Below, one piece after another: positions 1-7,841 of a stretch of DNA of 36,308 nucleotides (the first letter of the stretch is position 1; the number at the start of each line of letters is the position of its first letter). The stretch is from a virus, in IMG/VR virus record IMGVR_UViG_3300021197_001403, positions 1 through 36,308 of that record; one strand, 5' to 3'. Below the pieces are notes generated by a model. It ran no database searches and was not told the origin of the DNA. It saw only the letters and a list, made by a program, of their open reading frames with translations. A program made the position numbers and the translations under genes.

Positions 1-10
1 GTATTAACAA

Positions 11-16
11 AAGGAG
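11..16 (+). promoter_or_regulatory. Shine-Dalgarno site of the plus-strand ORF
   Basis: The sequence AAGGAG lies 7 nt before the ATG at 24. It is a strong, well-spaced ribosome binding site and is the main reason to accept this short plus-strand ORF as a gene. The promoter that serves it would lie outside the window. Confidence 0.75.
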
Positions 17-23
17 ATACAAT

Positions 24-251
24 ATGATTACTTACATACAAGCAAATAACGGTTCTTTAGAATTCTTCGCCCCTGGTTGGAGATACGTTGGTACATCTAC
101 AAACGTAAAAGAAACCGCTCTAATAATCGATGTTTACGGTATTGAAAGTGGATGTAGCCTTTCATCCTCTATGGACTTTGCAGATGAATATGGTTTCCCT
201 ACTTACCACGCTGCAAAAGATATACTTTACACTGCATTAGCAGAAGCATAA
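24..251 (+). CDS. Small phage protein of unknown function (75 aa)
   Basis: I do not recognise this protein. It is the only credible plus-strand gene in the window. It has a strong Shine-Dalgarno sequence at 11-16, no competing minus-strand gene, and a stop codon that runs directly into a terminator hairpin. The 75-residue product is mildly acidic, with no signal peptide or membrane segment visible; it contains Trp19, a GIESGCSLSSS stretch near the middle and an Ala-rich C-terminal helix. It converges on the major capsid gene, so it belongs to a different transcription unit. That unit is probably early or middle genes, by analogy with T4-like genome layout; this is inference. Its function is unknown. 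Confidence 0.75.
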   Translation: MITYIQANNGSLEFFAPGWRYVGTSTNVKETALIIDVYGIESGCSLSSSMDFADEYGFPTYHAAKDILYTALAEA

Positions 252-317
252 AAAAAGACCGAGCATAAAGCCCGGTCTAGTTTGAATTGGGAGAGGTTTG
301 TTCCTCTCCCTTTTTTT
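250..317. terminator. Bidirectional two-hairpin terminator between convergent units
   Basis: Two hairpins lie back to back. Hairpin A pairs 257-264 with 270-277 (8 positions, one A·C mismatch, 5-nt loop) and is flanked by seven A at 250-256, so on the minus strand it ends with a U7 tract. It would terminate the late transcripts leaving gp23. Hairpin B pairs GGGAGAGG 289-296 perfectly with CCTCTCCC 303-310 (6-nt loop) and is followed by seven T at 311-317. It would terminate plus-strand transcripts leaving the ORF at 24-251. Each direction therefore reads through the other strand's hairpin before or after its own U tract. Confidence 0.88.
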
Positions 318-326
318 GTGTGAAAC

Positions 327-1670
327 TTAAGCGAGAATGTTGTCTACGCGGAAGATTCTGTAGTACTGGTTTGTTTTCACAGCTGCTAAACCATTTGCTG
401 GTGTTGCACCGACGAATGGGTTTGAAGCCATGCCGTACCGTGTTTTAAATCCAATTTTCGGCTGGAATGTATCTTCGCCAACTGCACGTACCATTGTTAG
501 TGGAACGTATGGACAGTAGAATACACCTGCGTCATATGGGTTAGTACCTTTGTAACCAATGTTACAGTAGTCTGCAGTTGCATATGGGTCAATGTAGACC
601 TTCATGCGACCGTTTAACGTACCAGCGAAAGTGTTGCCAGTGTCGTCAACCTGCAAGTTTGTGCTCATTGCTGGAGTGTAGTCCAACATGCCAGAAGCTG
701 AAAGAGCAGAAGCAACGTCAGAAGAACAGATCATGAAGTTACCTTTACCGCGTCTTGTTTCTTTTGCGATAATGTTAGATTCACGTTCCATCTGAACGAT
801 TAGGCCTTTGAACTTTTCTACTGACCATCGACCGTCAGCGTCTGTGCTGAGGTTGAAGATACCGTTAACTGCAGTGTTCGCAGTAGAAGCACCAGATTTC
901 GCTTGAGTGTTAAGCGTTCTAATAACTTCGCGGTTGATCTCTGCAAGGATCTCAGTTGACAGAATGTTAGCTAATTCTGTCTCAGCGTCCAACCCGTGGA
1001 TCGCTTTAAGATCTTGTGCAAGCTCTAAGCTGTATTCAGCTTTTAGCGCTCTACTTTTTGCAGTGACGGTAGATTTCTCAATAGTGAAACCCATTTCACG
1101 GAAAGCAGAGTTAGGATCAGTTGCTGCTGAACCCAAACCTTCAGCGTCGCCCGTAGACATACCACCGCCGAAGATGTTAGTTAGACGTTGGTCGTCAAGC
1201 AAAGAGTCTTGTGCAGCAGAGTCAATACCGAATAGGCCAGAAGCGTTATCGGAATCGTGTGTTGCAGAAGAATCGCCTGAGAAAGTCGTATCAGCTTCGC
1301 CGAATAGTGCTTCAGCTGCGCCAGTTGTACCAGCACTGTAGCGCGATTTCATCGCGAAGATAAGACCAGTTGGACCAGTCATTGGCTGAACGCCACATAC
1401 GTCGTAGGCGATCATGTTTGGAAGTGCACGACGTACAAGGCTAATTAGAACTGGGTTCCAGTTAGCAGCGGACGAAGTTGCGTTTGATGGAGCAGCTTCC
1501 GAAAGGAAGTTCATCTGCTCGCTTTCCTCGCGGAAAGCTATTTCTTGGTTTTCCAGAATTACGGCTGTAACCGCACGTCTGTGTGCGTCTTTAATAGAAC
1601 CAGCTGACTCTTCGTTCAGTACTGGTGCCCATTTTTCGACGAGCTTGTCATATGAGAAATTATTTTGCAT
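327..1670 (-). CDS. 23: Major capsid protein gp23
   Basis: This is the HK97-fold major head protein of T4-like phages, which forms the hexamers of the prohead shell. It has 447 residues against 521 in T4. The N-terminus (KWAPVLNE, HRRAVTAVILENQ) and the central VRRALPNMIAYDVCGVQPM block are typical gp23 sequence. A likely gp21 cleavage site (Leu/Ile-x-Glu rule) is L56-S57-E58 before A59, close to the T4 site after residue 65. The C-terminus ends NQYYRIFRVDNILA, a typical gp23 ending. An AGGAG about 9 nt before the ATG supports the start. It follows gp22 by 15 nt and is the last gene of the late block; no gp24 vertex gene follows. Confidence 0.97.
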   Translation of the reverse strand: MQNNFSYDKLVEKWAPVLNEESAGSIKDAHRRAVTAVILENQEIAFREESEQMNFLSEAAPSNATSSAANWNPVLISLVRRALPNMIAYDVCGVQPMTGPTGLIFAMKSRYSAGTTGAAEALFGEADTTFSGDSSATHDSDNASGLFGIDSAAQDSLLDDQRLTNIFGGGMSTGDAEGLGSAATDPNSAFREMGFTIEKSTVTAKSRALKAEYSLELAQDLKAIHGLDAETELANILSTEILAEINREVIRTLNTQAKSGASTANTAVNGIFNLSTDADGRWSVEKFKGLIVQMERESNIIAKETRRGKGNFMICSSDVASALSASGMLDYTPAMSTNLQVDDTGNTFAGTLNGRMKVYIDPYATADYCNIGYKGTNPYDAGVFYCPYVPLTMVRAVGEDTFQPKIGFKTRYGMASNPFVGATPANGLAAVKTNQYYRIFRVDNILA

Positions 1671-1685
1671 CTCTATGGACTCCTG

Positions 1686-2726
1686 TTATTTAATTGTTTT
1701 CTTTAGGGCTGCGATATACTGATTCATTGTATCAGAAACGTCTGCTGTTGCTTCAGCTTCTTCCTCAATTAGGTCAGTGGTTACGTCAGAAGCTGCTTTT
1801 GCTTTCTTGAAGTAAGACTCTTTAATTGTAGCGACTTTCTCTGAGAAAGTTTCTTCGCTAACAAAATCAATGTCTGCCGACAATTTTACAAGTTTTTCAA
1901 CTTCTGTTTCTGCGAGATCACTTGAGTGTTCTCTAATGACTTCATAACGCTGGAATGTTTCCAACTCTTCAGTCATTGCGATTTGTTTTGCAGTAGATTC
2001 GTTAAGCTTGGTTTCAAGCTTTTCTACTTGCTCTGCAAGATCGTCCACTAGGTCAACTTTGGACTCAGGAACTTCGATGTAAGACTCAGTAAACAAATCT
2101 TTCAATTTGCCCATGAAACCTTCAGCGATTTCCGTACGAAGACCAGATTGTATTGCAACCTTGTTGTCTTCCATCCATTGTTCAACTACGTAGTTAAGAT
2201 AGCCGTCTACCTTCTCGACCATTTGGTCTCTGAAAGTATTGACTTCCTCTTGAAGTTCGGACTTGTAATTATCTTCAAGTCTGTCTACTTCTTCAGCAAT
2301 TTTTGATTTGACTGCTGCTTCAAAAATGATTCCAGCTTTTCCTTTGAACTCATCAGAGAGAGTTGCTTCGGATTCGACTAGAGCGTCTAGATCAGCGTCG
2401 AAGTCAATAGCAGGTGTTTCAGAAATTTCTTCACCTTCTACTGTTTCGAAAGCTTCCATGTTATACATTGCCATTAGGCCCTGCTTATCCATGGTTGCCA
2501 TTTTGCCAACCATTGCAGACATAATACCTGCTTTAGTTTTTGGCATTGGTTCGCTATTCTTTTTGTCGCCCGTGCGAGCTGGAGCCGTGCCAGTTGCATC
2601 ACCAGCTTTATCTACTGATGCCACAGACTGGGCTTCTGCGTTTTTAGGATCGTGACCCTGAGCTTCCTCGATTTCAACTTCGGAAGCTTCAACATCCTGA
2701 TCTTCAATGATTTGATCTTCAGCCAT
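1686..2726 (-). CDS. 22: Prohead core scaffolding protein gp22
   Basis: Its position between the gp21 protease and gp23, and its composition, identify it as the main internal scaffold around which gp23 assembles; gp21 later degrades it. The 346-residue product (269 in T4) has a long acidic N-terminal region (about residues 1-120), then a largely helical, Glu/Lys-rich coiled-coil region with VVEQWMEDNKVAI near residue 180 and VDLVDDLAEQVEKLETKL near 230, matching the usual gp22 pattern. Glu-rich sites such as LIEE near the C-terminus fit gp21 cleavage. An AGGAG upstream supports the start. The extra length is mostly the acidic N-terminal extension. Confidence 0.9.
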   Translation of the reverse strand: MAEDQIIEDQDVEASEVEIEEAQGHDPKNAEAQSVASVDKAGDATGTAPARTGDKKNSEPMPKTKAGIMSAMVGKMATMDKQGLMAMYNMEAFETVEGEEISETPAIDFDADLDALVESEATLSDEFKGKAGIIFEAAVKSKIAEEVDRLEDNYKSELQEEVNTFRDQMVEKVDGYLNYVVEQWMEDNKVAIQSGLRTEIAEGFMGKLKDLFTESYIEVPESKVDLVDDLAEQVEKLETKLNESTAKQIAMTEELETFQRYEVIREHSSDLAETEVEKLVKLSADIDFVSEETFSEKVATIKESYFKKAKAASDVTTDLIEEEAEATADVSDTMNQYIAALKKTIK

Positions 2727-2741
2727 GTTTTGACTCCTATA

Positions 2742-3395
2742 TTAAGATTTTAACAACGAGAGGAAATTCTTAAACTCACGAACCTGTACTTCGTACAGAT
2801 TAGCTTTTGAAGCGGTTTTAATTTCAGTCTCAATTTTTTCAATTTCCTGAGGTTCGATAATGCCATTATTCCATACCCATTCTACGCCTTCCATAACTCC
2901 ATTAACAAATGCGTTAGGTGCAGATGGATCTTGGACGATGTCGACCGTATTTAACATAAAGTCTGGTCCAACATACATAGTGCCATTTCTATTCTCAAGA
3001 CTTCCCATACCACGAGTTGATACGCCTAGTGCAACCTCGCCATCAAGTAGACCTTTAACAATCATACCCATAGGAGTTTCCAATATGCGTGCTTTACCCA
3101 CACAATTACTTCCGTCCATTTTGAGTTCGGTAATTTTGTGAGATACTTTATCCAAGTTAACAGTCGGTCCTGTTGGGTGGTTTAATTCCCCAACCGCTCT
3201 GCCCTTGGAAACCTGTTCATCGACGTATTTTTGTACAGCACCCGTAAGTATCTGTCTTGGGTAAACACGTCCATTTCTATTCTTTTGATCGGCCTGCGCA
3301 AATATACCTTCAATCATATAATTTTTATCACCAGCTGCGGTCTTTTCGACCAGACAGTTGACATTTGATTCAGTATATTCTGTGATGAGTTTCAT
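2742..3395 (-). CDS. 21: Prohead maturation protease gp21
   Basis: This serine protease of the T4 gp21/herpesvirus-assemblin type sits in the prohead core and cleaves gp22, gp23 and other prohead proteins before DNA packaging. It has 217 residues, near the T4 length of 212. Visible signatures are IEGIFAQADQKNRNGRVYP (residues 28-46), the catalytic His73 in GELNHP and the nucleophile Ser126 in LGVSTRGMGS. The ATG at 3395 lies about 34 nt downstream of a perfect TATAAATA late-promoter box, so this gene probably starts a late transcript carrying gp21-gp22-gp23. The T4 gene 68 that would precede it is absent. Confidence 0.96.
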   Translation of the reverse strand: MKLITEYTESNVNCLVEKTAAGDKNYMIEGIFAQADQKNRNGRVYPRQILTGAVQKYVDEQVSKGRAVGELNHPTGPTVNLDKVSHKITELKMDGSNCVGKARILETPMGMIVKGLLDGEVALGVSTRGMGSLENRNGTMYVGPDFMLNTVDIVQDPSAPNAFVNGVMEGVEWVWNNGIIEPQEIEKIETEIKTASKANLYEVQVREFKNFLSLLKS

Positions 3396-3428
3396 TCGTT
3401 ACGCCCCGAAATAATATTTGTATGCTTT

Positions 3429-3436
3429 TATTTATA
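3429..3436 (-). promoter_or_regulatory. T4-type late promoter before gp21
   Basis: On the minus strand this reads TATAAATA, the T4 late-promoter consensus. It lies in the 78-nt non-coding gap between the gp67-like gene and gp21, 34 nt before the gp21 start. In T4 such boxes are read by host RNA polymerase carrying the gp55 sigma factor and the gp45 sliding clamp. That mechanism is assumed here by analogy. Confidence 0.8.
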
Positions 3437-3473
3437 TAAATTAAAGTTTTAAAAAGCAACCTATTTTGAAATA

Positions 3474-3782
3474 TTATTGTTCTTCTTCGGCCTCCGATTC
3501 GTCTTCGGCTTCAAGATTTTCGTCTTCTACGTCAACAACTTCGTCTGCTGCTGCGTCAAGCTCTTCATCAGAGTAATCTTCGTCGCCTTCCAAATCCATT
3601 TCTAATTGGTCTTCGTCGTTACTATTGTAAACTGTGTCTGCCATAGCAACTTTTTCTTGCTCTATTGCATCACCAATTCGTCCTGCCATCAGTTCATTAA
3701 ATATTCCATTTGCCTGATTGAATTCCCCATTTGCGGAGTAATCAATCAAATCACCAATTGCATTTCTCATATCATCTGCCAT
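3474..3782 (-). CDS. 67: Prohead core protein, gp67-like (102 aa)
   Basis: A small, strongly acidic protein sits between the portal and the protease, the place of T4 gene 67 (prohead core peptide precursor). The N-terminal MADDMRNAIGDLIDYS segment is helical, and a Phe-Asn-rich stretch follows (NGEFNQANGIFNELM). The C-terminal half is almost wholly Asp/Glu. I place the start at ATG 3782 rather than the upstream in-frame ATG at 3788. The AGGAG at 3790-3794 is only 1 nt from the first ATG but 7 nt from the second, and related core proteins begin in this style. Either start overlaps the portal gene, so translation is probably coupled. Assignment rests on position, size and charge more than on sequence identity. 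Confidence 0.8.
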   Translation of the reverse strand: MADDMRNAIGDLIDYSANGEFNQANGIFNELMAGRIGDAIEQEKVAMADTVYNSNDEDQLEMDLEGDEDYSDEELDAAADEVVDVEDENLEAEDESEAEEEQ

Positions 3783-5292
3783 TTTCATTCTCCTGTTCTG
3801 GCTCTTCCTGATTTTCAGGTTCTTTATCTTTCTGAGTATCCACTTTCTTCATTTCTTCTTCAGAAAACTTAAGAACGTTTTTCATAACCCATTCTTTTGA
3901 GAAGTAGCCTTCGTCTCCGACATAATTATTAATAGTGTCAAGGGTCTGTAGTCTTTCTCTTAGAATCTCTGCATCTTTTAATTCTGTAAAGTGGTTATCC
4001 CTAGCAAAATCGAATGCCAATTGATATGACCATTCATTCCAATCTTCCTCAGTAATAATACCTTTTAGAATCAGTTGTTTCTTCAAGCATTCTCTAAACA
4101 GTATAGAGAATCTCTGACGAAGCCTATCAATAAACTTCTGGAACTTTAATTCGTCTCTTGAGGTTTCTGTAGATCTACCAAGAGAGAACTGCTGATCCTG
4201 TTCAAGCCGTTGCATAGGAACGTTTAATGATCTATATAATCTTTTTTGGAAGTATACAATATCATCGATCTGACCAAGATTTTCTCCGCCAGGTAGTGTA
4301 CTAATCTCTGTACCTCTACCACCTTCACGACGTGGTAGCCAGAAATCTTCCAGCATAGACATATGTTTTCTATCATCACGGATCGCGCCGGTTGTAGCAT
4401 CATATACAAGTTTATTCCTGTATCGTGCCATAATACCTTTCATGTACTCTTCTGCTTTACCCTTAGGTAGGTTACCAACGTCAATATAGAATATACGACG
4501 CTCGGGCGCACGTGCGAGACGATAGATGACCAAAGAGTCTTCCATCATACGTAACTGGTTAATTGGCTTTAATGCTTTATGAATATATGAAACAACGTGA
4601 CGCTTTGTAGCATCCAAAAGACCTGATGTACAATATACTACAGAATCTTTTGTAAGTTTTACGCCAGAGTTCATCTGTCCAGGCTTTTCCTGGTAAATGT
4701 AATACTCATTTTGTTTCTCAATAATCTTCGCGCCAGTAATAGGATCTTTCGATGTCTTGACCTCTTTTACTTTACGAATCTTACCAGAATCAATTGGTCG
4801 AATGTCTTGAATACCTAACTTAGGGCTTTCTTCATTCACAACCAAGTGATAGTTTAATCTTCCGTCAACATACCATGATCTAGCAATGTCATGCCCTAAG
4901 TCTCTAAACTTAAGCATGTAGAGAATACTTTGGAATTCTTCCTGTATCTTCTTTTTAATAGATTCAGATATTTTAACATTCTCCATGTTTACTGACACAG
5001 GCTCATCGTCCTGCGCAACAATCATTTCGTTAATAATATCTTCGATTGCAGCATCCACTTCAGGATGCATAGCAACGCCGCGATACTTATTAATAAGTGT
5101 AGCGTTGTCTTTTGATTTGTCACCGTCGATGTCTAGGTATTGACCATAATGTGATCCTGATGCTGTCACATATCCAGCACCTTCCGTATCGACTGACGGT
5201 ACAATTGATTTTAATTTGCTTTCGTCTGCTTCAGCCTTTTTGGATCGTTTAATCTCGAATCCAAACAGCGTCAGACCTGTTCTTTCCGCCAT
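3772..5292 (-). CDS. 20: Portal vertex protein gp20
   Basis: The dodecameric portal ring initiates prohead assembly, docks the terminase and later the neck. It has 506 residues against 524 in T4. Diagnostic segments are YRGVAMHPEVDAAIEDIINE (about residues 70-89), the central RRIFYIDVGNLPKGKAEEYM (about 265-285), and VPMQRLEQDQQFSLGRSTE followed by RDELKFQKFIDRLR in the C-terminal third. The first 45 residues are Lys/Glu-rich and likely flexible. A hairpin sits in the 65-nt gap upstream and a Shine-Dalgarno-like AAAGGA precedes the ATG. The C-terminus (EPENQEEPEQENENGR) is acidic and overlaps the next gene. Confidence 0.97.
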   Translation of the reverse strand: MAERTGLTLFGFEIKRSKKAEADESKLKSIVPSVDTEGAGYVTASGSHYGQYLDIDGDKSKDNATLINKYRGVAMHPEVDAAIEDIINEMIVAQDDEPVSVNMENVKISESIKKKIQEEFQSILYMLKFRDLGHDIARSWYVDGRLNYHLVVNEESPKLGIQDIRPIDSGKIRKVKEVKTSKDPITGAKIIEKQNEYYIYQEKPGQMNSGVKLTKDSVVYCTSGLLDATKRHVVSYIHKALKPINQLRMMEDSLVIYRLARAPERRIFYIDVGNLPKGKAEEYMKGIMARYRNKLVYDATTGAIRDDRKHMSMLEDFWLPRREGGRGTEISTLPGGENLGQIDDIVYFQKRLYRSLNVPMQRLEQDQQFSLGRSTETSRDELKFQKFIDRLRQRFSILFRECLKKQLILKGIITEEDWNEWSYQLAFDFARDNHFTELKDAEILRERLQTLDTINNYVGDEGYFSKEWVMKNVLKFSEEEMKKVDTQKDKEPENQEEPEQENENGR

Positions 5293-5313
5293 ATCTATTT
5301 CCTTTAGAAAGTA

Positions 5314-5340
5314 GGATGGGCAAATTTAACCTGCCCATCC
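5314..5340. other. Strong hairpin between gp19 and gp20
   Basis: GGATGGGCA at 5314-5322 pairs perfectly with TGCCCATCC at 5332-5340 across a 9-nt loop. It is not followed by a T tract on either strand, so it is not a standard intrinsic terminator. It lies about 20 nt upstream of the portal start on the minus-strand transcript. A role in mRNA processing, 3' end protection of the abundant sheath/tube message, or damping of portal expression is possible; none can be shown from the sequence. Confidence 0.7.
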
Positions 5341-5357
5341 CTGTATCTATATCTTAA

Positions 5358-5885
5358 TTAAGACGTGGTTCCAGACTCCCAGTATTGAACTTGGAACTCA
5401 ACCTGGAATCTCTCGATATTATCATTGTCACCATAGCTCAAATCGATTGGTGAAACATTCGTTGGGAAACAACCACGGAAGTTGTATGTCTTTAGAATAG
5501 TTTCATCTTTGTCGAGTTGTTCTACAATTAGATCAGCTTGGTAATCAACTGGTGCAGTCAAACCTGAATTGGTCTGGTGCGAGTTCATACCGTTCATCCA
5601 ACGTTCCATAGCGTTACGTACGTTGAAGTCTGTATCATTGATAATGGTAGGTGTCCATGAATCAAAGGTCCTATCGCCAGCGATCTTCAGCTGTCTACCA
5701 CGGAATGGAATAATAATGCTGCCCATAATCGATCCAGGAAGCTGTGCAGCTTCACATAGGAAGGATGTAAGTTCAACATCACCGTTTGCATATCCGGGGA
5801 AGTTAATAGTTGCTTTGAAAAGATTCGGACGTGCGCCACCACCTCTTAACTTGGATTTGAAATCATCTACGCCTAAAATAGCCAT
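5358..5885 (-). CDS. 19: Tail tube protein gp19
   Basis: This protein forms the inner tube of the contractile tail, through which DNA passes. At 175 residues it is close to the T4 length of 163. Recognisable parts are the N-terminal DDFKSKLRGGGARPNLFKATI (starting near residue 7), LCEAAQLPGS and the PFRGRQLKIAGDRTFDSW block (about 60-77), and the C-terminal FPTNVSPIDLSYGDNDNIE followed by VEFQVQYW. GGAGG precedes the ATG. It follows gp18 by 18 nt and is probably on the same transcript from the late promoter at 7823-7830. Confidence 0.96.
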   Translation of the reverse strand: MAILGVDDFKSKLRGGGARPNLFKATINFPGYANGDVELTSFLCEAAQLPGSIMGSIIIPFRGRQLKIAGDRTFDSWTPTIINDTDFNVRNAMERWMNGMNSHQTNSGLTAPVDYQADLIVEQLDKDETILKTYNFRGCFPTNVSPIDLSYGDNDNIERFQVEFQVQYWESGTTS

Positions 5886-5903
5886 TTTTCTATCTCCTCC
5901 AGG

Positions 5904-7760
5904 TTAAACTGTGCCAACAACTTCTTCAAAGTCGACGCCGGTTCTAACTGCAACAAAGTTAAGTGTTACGTAGTTAATTGAACGGGCCGGTTTGATGAAG
6001 ATGGAGCATATGAATTCATTTCTATCAATTACTGCTGCGGTGTTGTTTGTATCGTCACAAACGACTTTGAAGTCAGTAATACCACGTCTGCCTTGAATCT
6101 CTCGTAAGAAAGGCTCAATAACATTTTTAAACTCGGCGCGAGTGAATTCATCGTTGAATTCAAACATAACGTTTCGAGCTGCGATAGCAATCGCCCGTTC
6201 GATACCGAGGAACAAACGGCGTACGTTAATACGGTCGAATGCACTTGGCCGTGCGAGTTTTGTTTTATCGCCAAAGAGAAGTACGCCTTGACCAGGAATG
6301 TTAGCAATTGGGTTAACACCTGCTCTGTAAAGCTGATCTCTTTCTGATTTTTGCGGCGAGTAAGATAGCGCCGTAATACCCAAATACTGACCGCGTCTTG
6401 GACCTGCTGGTGAGAACCACGGAGCAGCTACAAAGTCTGTATTTGCCATGAGGCCCGCAGTAGAAGAAGCTGCTGGAATATGGATGTATTGATCATTGTA
6501 CTTATCATATACTTTTAGGTAGTTATTATCTACGATCAAGTATGATGAATTAGTAAATGTTGCTGCTGTTGTAATAGTATCAGCAACTTGCGTTGCGTTG
6601 TTGATAATATCTGAACGTGCTGGTGAAGTAACTGCGACACAGTCTTTACGTGTTGTCTGTGCAATTGTTACTAGATCATTTACCACTGTTGTTTGATCTG
6701 ACCTACTGTTCATACCTGGAGCAATAAGCATATCGACCTGGATTGTTTCTGGATCATTAAACTGATCGAAACCAGTTGCGTAATCTCCAGCATCCAAGCC
6801 AACAACGTCTCTACCATTAATAAGAGAAGCTGTGTGAACAACGTCACCGCCTGATGTGTAGACGTAGTTAGTACCACTGACTGCAGGTGTACCTGCGAGT
6901 GCAGAGAATTTTCTACCGTTAGCAGTTGTTCCAGGGCCAAAGCTTGCCATCCAAACATATTCGGATGCGTTACTAATAACGTCTGGCGCATAGTTCGTAG
7001 AACCGTCTGCGTTTACTGCGTTTTTGGCTACTGAAAGGTAAGGGAATGTTTCTAGAACTGCCCCTCTTGTTCCTGTGAATAGACCATCTTCGTCGAGAAC
7101 TACAACGTGAATCTCATCATTACTTGCTCCACGATCGGAAGCATATGACGATGTTTTTGGAGCAGCATCGAAACTTGTTCGATATGTCCAAGCACCAAAT
7201 CCTGTAGTAGATTCTGCTGAGTCTGCCCCAACCCACTGGACTGAAAGAGAAGAACCAATATCACCTGCCCATTTGGATAGGAATGTATGAGTAACTGTTA
7301 CTGTTGAAGAACCTTGTACGAAGGTGCTCGATGCTAGGGTTGCTTTTTGATTATCCCAATTATCGTTAGATTTGATAAGTGGTCGACTTGCGGATGGAAT
7401 CGGGAAACTAGCTGAATCTCCTGTGGAGAAAGTGCTTCCGTTACCGACAGCTGCCGTTGCGTCGTATGCGTTTACAGGTAAAGTACCTGTGTTGTTTTCT
7501 GCTCTTACACAGCGTAAGCTGTTAGAGTATCTTAAAAAGTATGCTGCGGAATGCCATTCCACAGTGTTGTCGCTATCTGGACTGCCGTATGCTTCAACAA
7601 GACCTGATTCATTTGAGATTAGAAGTGGGGTATTAATTGGACCCCATTTGAAATCACCAACGAATGCGCCGGTGCTAGTTGTTACATTGGGCACTACACC
7701 AGATAGATCAATCTCCTTGACGACAATCGCCGGAGATTCTGATGGTGTGAATAATGCCAT
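5904..7760 (-). CDS. 18: Contractile tail sheath protein gp18
   Basis: Sheath subunit that polymerises around the gp19 tube and contracts at infection. It has 618 residues against 659 in T4. The N-terminus (ESPAIVVKEIDLSGVVPNV, then GAFVGDFKWGP) and the C-terminal handshake region (AIAIAARNVMFEFNDEFTR, IEPFLREIQGRRGI, then SIFIKPARSINYVTLNFVAVR) are clear sheath hallmarks. The middle (about residues 100-330) is the variable, surface-facing insertion. A perfect late-promoter box lies about 63 nt upstream of the start, and GAGGAAAG serves as ribosome binding site. Confidence 0.97.
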   Translation of the reverse strand: MALFTPSESPAIVVKEIDLSGVVPNVTTSTGAFVGDFKWGPINTPLLISNESGLVEAYGSPDSDNTVEWHSAAYFLRYSNSLRCVRAENNTGTLPVNAYDATAAVGNGSTFSTGDSASFPIPSASRPLIKSNDNWDNQKATLASSTFVQGSSTVTVTHTFLSKWAGDIGSSLSVQWVGADSAESTTGFGAWTYRTSFDAAPKTSSYASDRGASNDEIHVVVLDEDGLFTGTRGAVLETFPYLSVAKNAVNADGSTNYAPDVISNASEYVWMASFGPGTTANGRKFSALAGTPAVSGTNYVYTSGGDVVHTASLINGRDVVGLDAGDYATGFDQFNDPETIQVDMLIAPGMNSRSDQTTVVNDLVTIAQTTRKDCVAVTSPARSDIINNATQVADTITTAATFTNSSYLIVDNNYLKVYDKYNDQYIHIPAASSTAGLMANTDFVAAPWFSPAGPRRGQYLGITALSYSPQKSERDQLYRAGVNPIANIPGQGVLLFGDKTKLARPSAFDRINVRRLFLGIERAIAIAARNVMFEFNDEFTRAEFKNVIEPFLREIQGRRGITDFKVVCDDTNNTAAVIDRNEFICSIFIKPARSINYVTLNFVAVRTGVDFEEVVGTV

Positions 7761-7822
7761 GGACTCTTTCCTCTGAGTTAAATTATAAGCTTATATTGCA
7801 TGATACGGATGTTCAATAATAC

Positions 7823-7830
7823 TATTTATA
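7823..7830 (-). promoter_or_regulatory. T4-type late promoter before gp18
   Basis: The minus strand reads TATAAATA inside the 81-nt non-coding gap between gp17 and gp18, about 63 nt upstream of the gp18 start. It fits strong late expression of the sheath and tube genes, which are needed in high copy. Confidence 0.8.
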
Positions 7831-7841
7831 AGAAACAATAT

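Noticed and set aside
907-1341. 144-residue plus-strand open frame inside gp23
   Set aside because: It is a shadow of the capsid gene, with no ribosome binding site.
327-1670. A gp24 vertex gene next to gp23
   Set aside because: The gene after gp23 would have to lie beyond 327, but a terminator and a convergent gene occupy that space; gp24 is absent from this window.
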